DNA of 13,954 bases from positions 1 to 13,954 of the forward strand of contig CAZGYD010000054.1 in NCBI GenBank assembly GCA_964530115.1, written 5' to 3'. This stretch comes from Fen-999 sp964530115 (lineage in GTDB: Bacteria > Pseudomonadota > Gammaproteobacteria > Burkholderiales > Rhodocyclaceae). The notes beneath the pieces are model-generated. The model was not told the DNA's origin. It did no database searches and saw nothing but the letters and a program-made list of their open reading frames with translations. Positions 13,318-13,954 of this stretch are shown here, piece after piece. How positions within the stretch are numbered: the first letter of the stretch is position 1; each line of letters begins with the position of its first letter. The translations under genes and the position numbers were made by a program.

Positions 13318-13954
13318 ATGCAACAAACGGAAAACCTCAATATCGAAGCCTTCGAGGCGATGCCGACGCCCGCGGAGATCCATGCCCGCCTGCCGATGAC
13401 CGAGGTGGCGGAGTACTCGGTCGTCTCGGGACGCCGCACCATCGAGGCGATCCTCGATCGCCGCGATCCGCGGCTGTTCATCGTCGTCGGTCCCTGTTCG
13501 ATTCACGATCCGGTCGCCGGCATCGACTATGCCCGGCGGCTGAAGGCGCTCGCCGACGAGGTCGCCGACACGCTCTATCTGGTCATGCGCGTCTATTTCG
13601 AAAAGCCGCGCACCTCGACCGGCTGGAAGGGTTTCATCAACGACCCGCGGCTCGACGACTCCTTCCACATCGAGGAAGGCATGCACAAGGCGCGCGAGTT
13701 CCTGCTCGCGGTCAACGAGCTCGGCCTGCCGGCGGCGACCGAGGCGCTCGACCCGATCACGCCGCAGTACCTCGGCGATCTGGTCGCCTGGACGGCCATC
13801 GGTGCCCGTACCGCGGAATCGCAGACGCACCGCGAGATGGCCTCGGGCCTGTCGACCCCGGTCGGCTTCAAGAACGGCACCGATGGCTCGGTGGAGACCG
13901 CCATCAACGCCATCGTCTCCGCCTCGCGGCCGCACAGTTTCCTCGGCATCAATG
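13318..13954 (+). CDS. aroG: Class I 3-deoxy-7-phosphoheptulonate (DAHP) synthase, 5' part, cut by the window end
   Basis: The first 212 codons of a gene usually about 350 codons long are visible. Known motifs appear in order: VVGPCSIHD, MRVYFEKPRTSTGWKG, FINDP, ATEALDPITPQYLGDLVAW, IGARTAESQTHREMASGL and PVGFKNGTDGSVE. The enzyme condenses phosphoenolpyruvate and erythrose 4-phosphate, the first step of aromatic amino-acid synthesis in the cytoplasm. Arg164 corresponds to the PEP-binding Arg of the GART motif. The usual TTESQ reads TAESQ here (Ala166). The ATG follows a TATAAT by 30 bases, without a strong Shine-Dalgarno. Which paralogue (aroF, aroG or aroH) and which feedback inhibitor cannot be told from this part. 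Confidence 0.93.
   Translation, partial: MQQTENLNIEAFEAMPTPAEIHARLPMTEVAEYSVVSGRRTIEAILDRRDPRLFIVVGPCSIHDPVAGIDYARRLKALADEVADTLYLVMRVYFEKPRTSTGWKGFINDPRLDDSFHIEEGMHKAREFLLAVNELGLPAATEALDPITPQYLGDLVAWTAIGARTAESQTHREMASGLSTPVGFKNGTDGSVETAINAIVSASRPHSFLGIN

Noticed and set aside
13282..13935. A 217-codon minus-strand frame over the aroG-like gene
   Set aside because: It is antisense to a clear DAHP synthase with many conserved motifs.

Overview
The window is a high-GC bacterial chromosome segment. The housekeeping genes and their promoter style (CTATAAT -10 boxes) suggest a betaproteobacterium, possibly of the Rhodocyclales. This is an inference from protein character, not from a search.

Left part (1-8208, minus strand): a complete-looking type I-C CRISPR-Cas locus read right to left, cas3-cas5-cas8c-cas7-[hicB-hicA]-cas4-cas1-cas2, followed by a leader and a CRISPR repeat at the very edge of the window. 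The array itself continues beyond base 1. All adjacent genes overlap or lie within about 15 bases of each other, so this is one operon. Cas3 (HD nuclease-helicase) destroys the target. Cas5, Cas8c, Cas7 and an internally translated Cas11c form the surveillance complex, and Cas5 also processes the pre-crRNA because there is no cas6. Cas4-Cas1-Cas2 acquire spacers. The unusual element is a two-gene HicB/HicA-like toxin-antitoxin pair inserted without any gap between the effector genes and the adaptation genes. The cas4 start codon directly follows the hicA stop codon.

Middle (8209-8355): a divergent intergenic region with the cas3 ribosome binding site, a short inverted repeat and a TATAAT box for mfd.

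Right part (8356-13954, mostly plus strand): chromosomal backbone with higher GC. It holds mfd (transcription-repair coupling factor), a tiny lipoprotein overlapping its end, a CAP/SCP-domain lipoprotein, a possible small minus-strand gene, a 322-base intergenic stretch, and the 5' part of a class I DAHP synthase gene cut by the window end.

The main point to follow up is the toxin-antitoxin pair embedded in the I-C operon. Secondary points are the internal Cas11c start with a clear Shine-Dalgarno sequence, and Phe replacements at two positions that correspond to catalytic residues in a characterised Cas5d.
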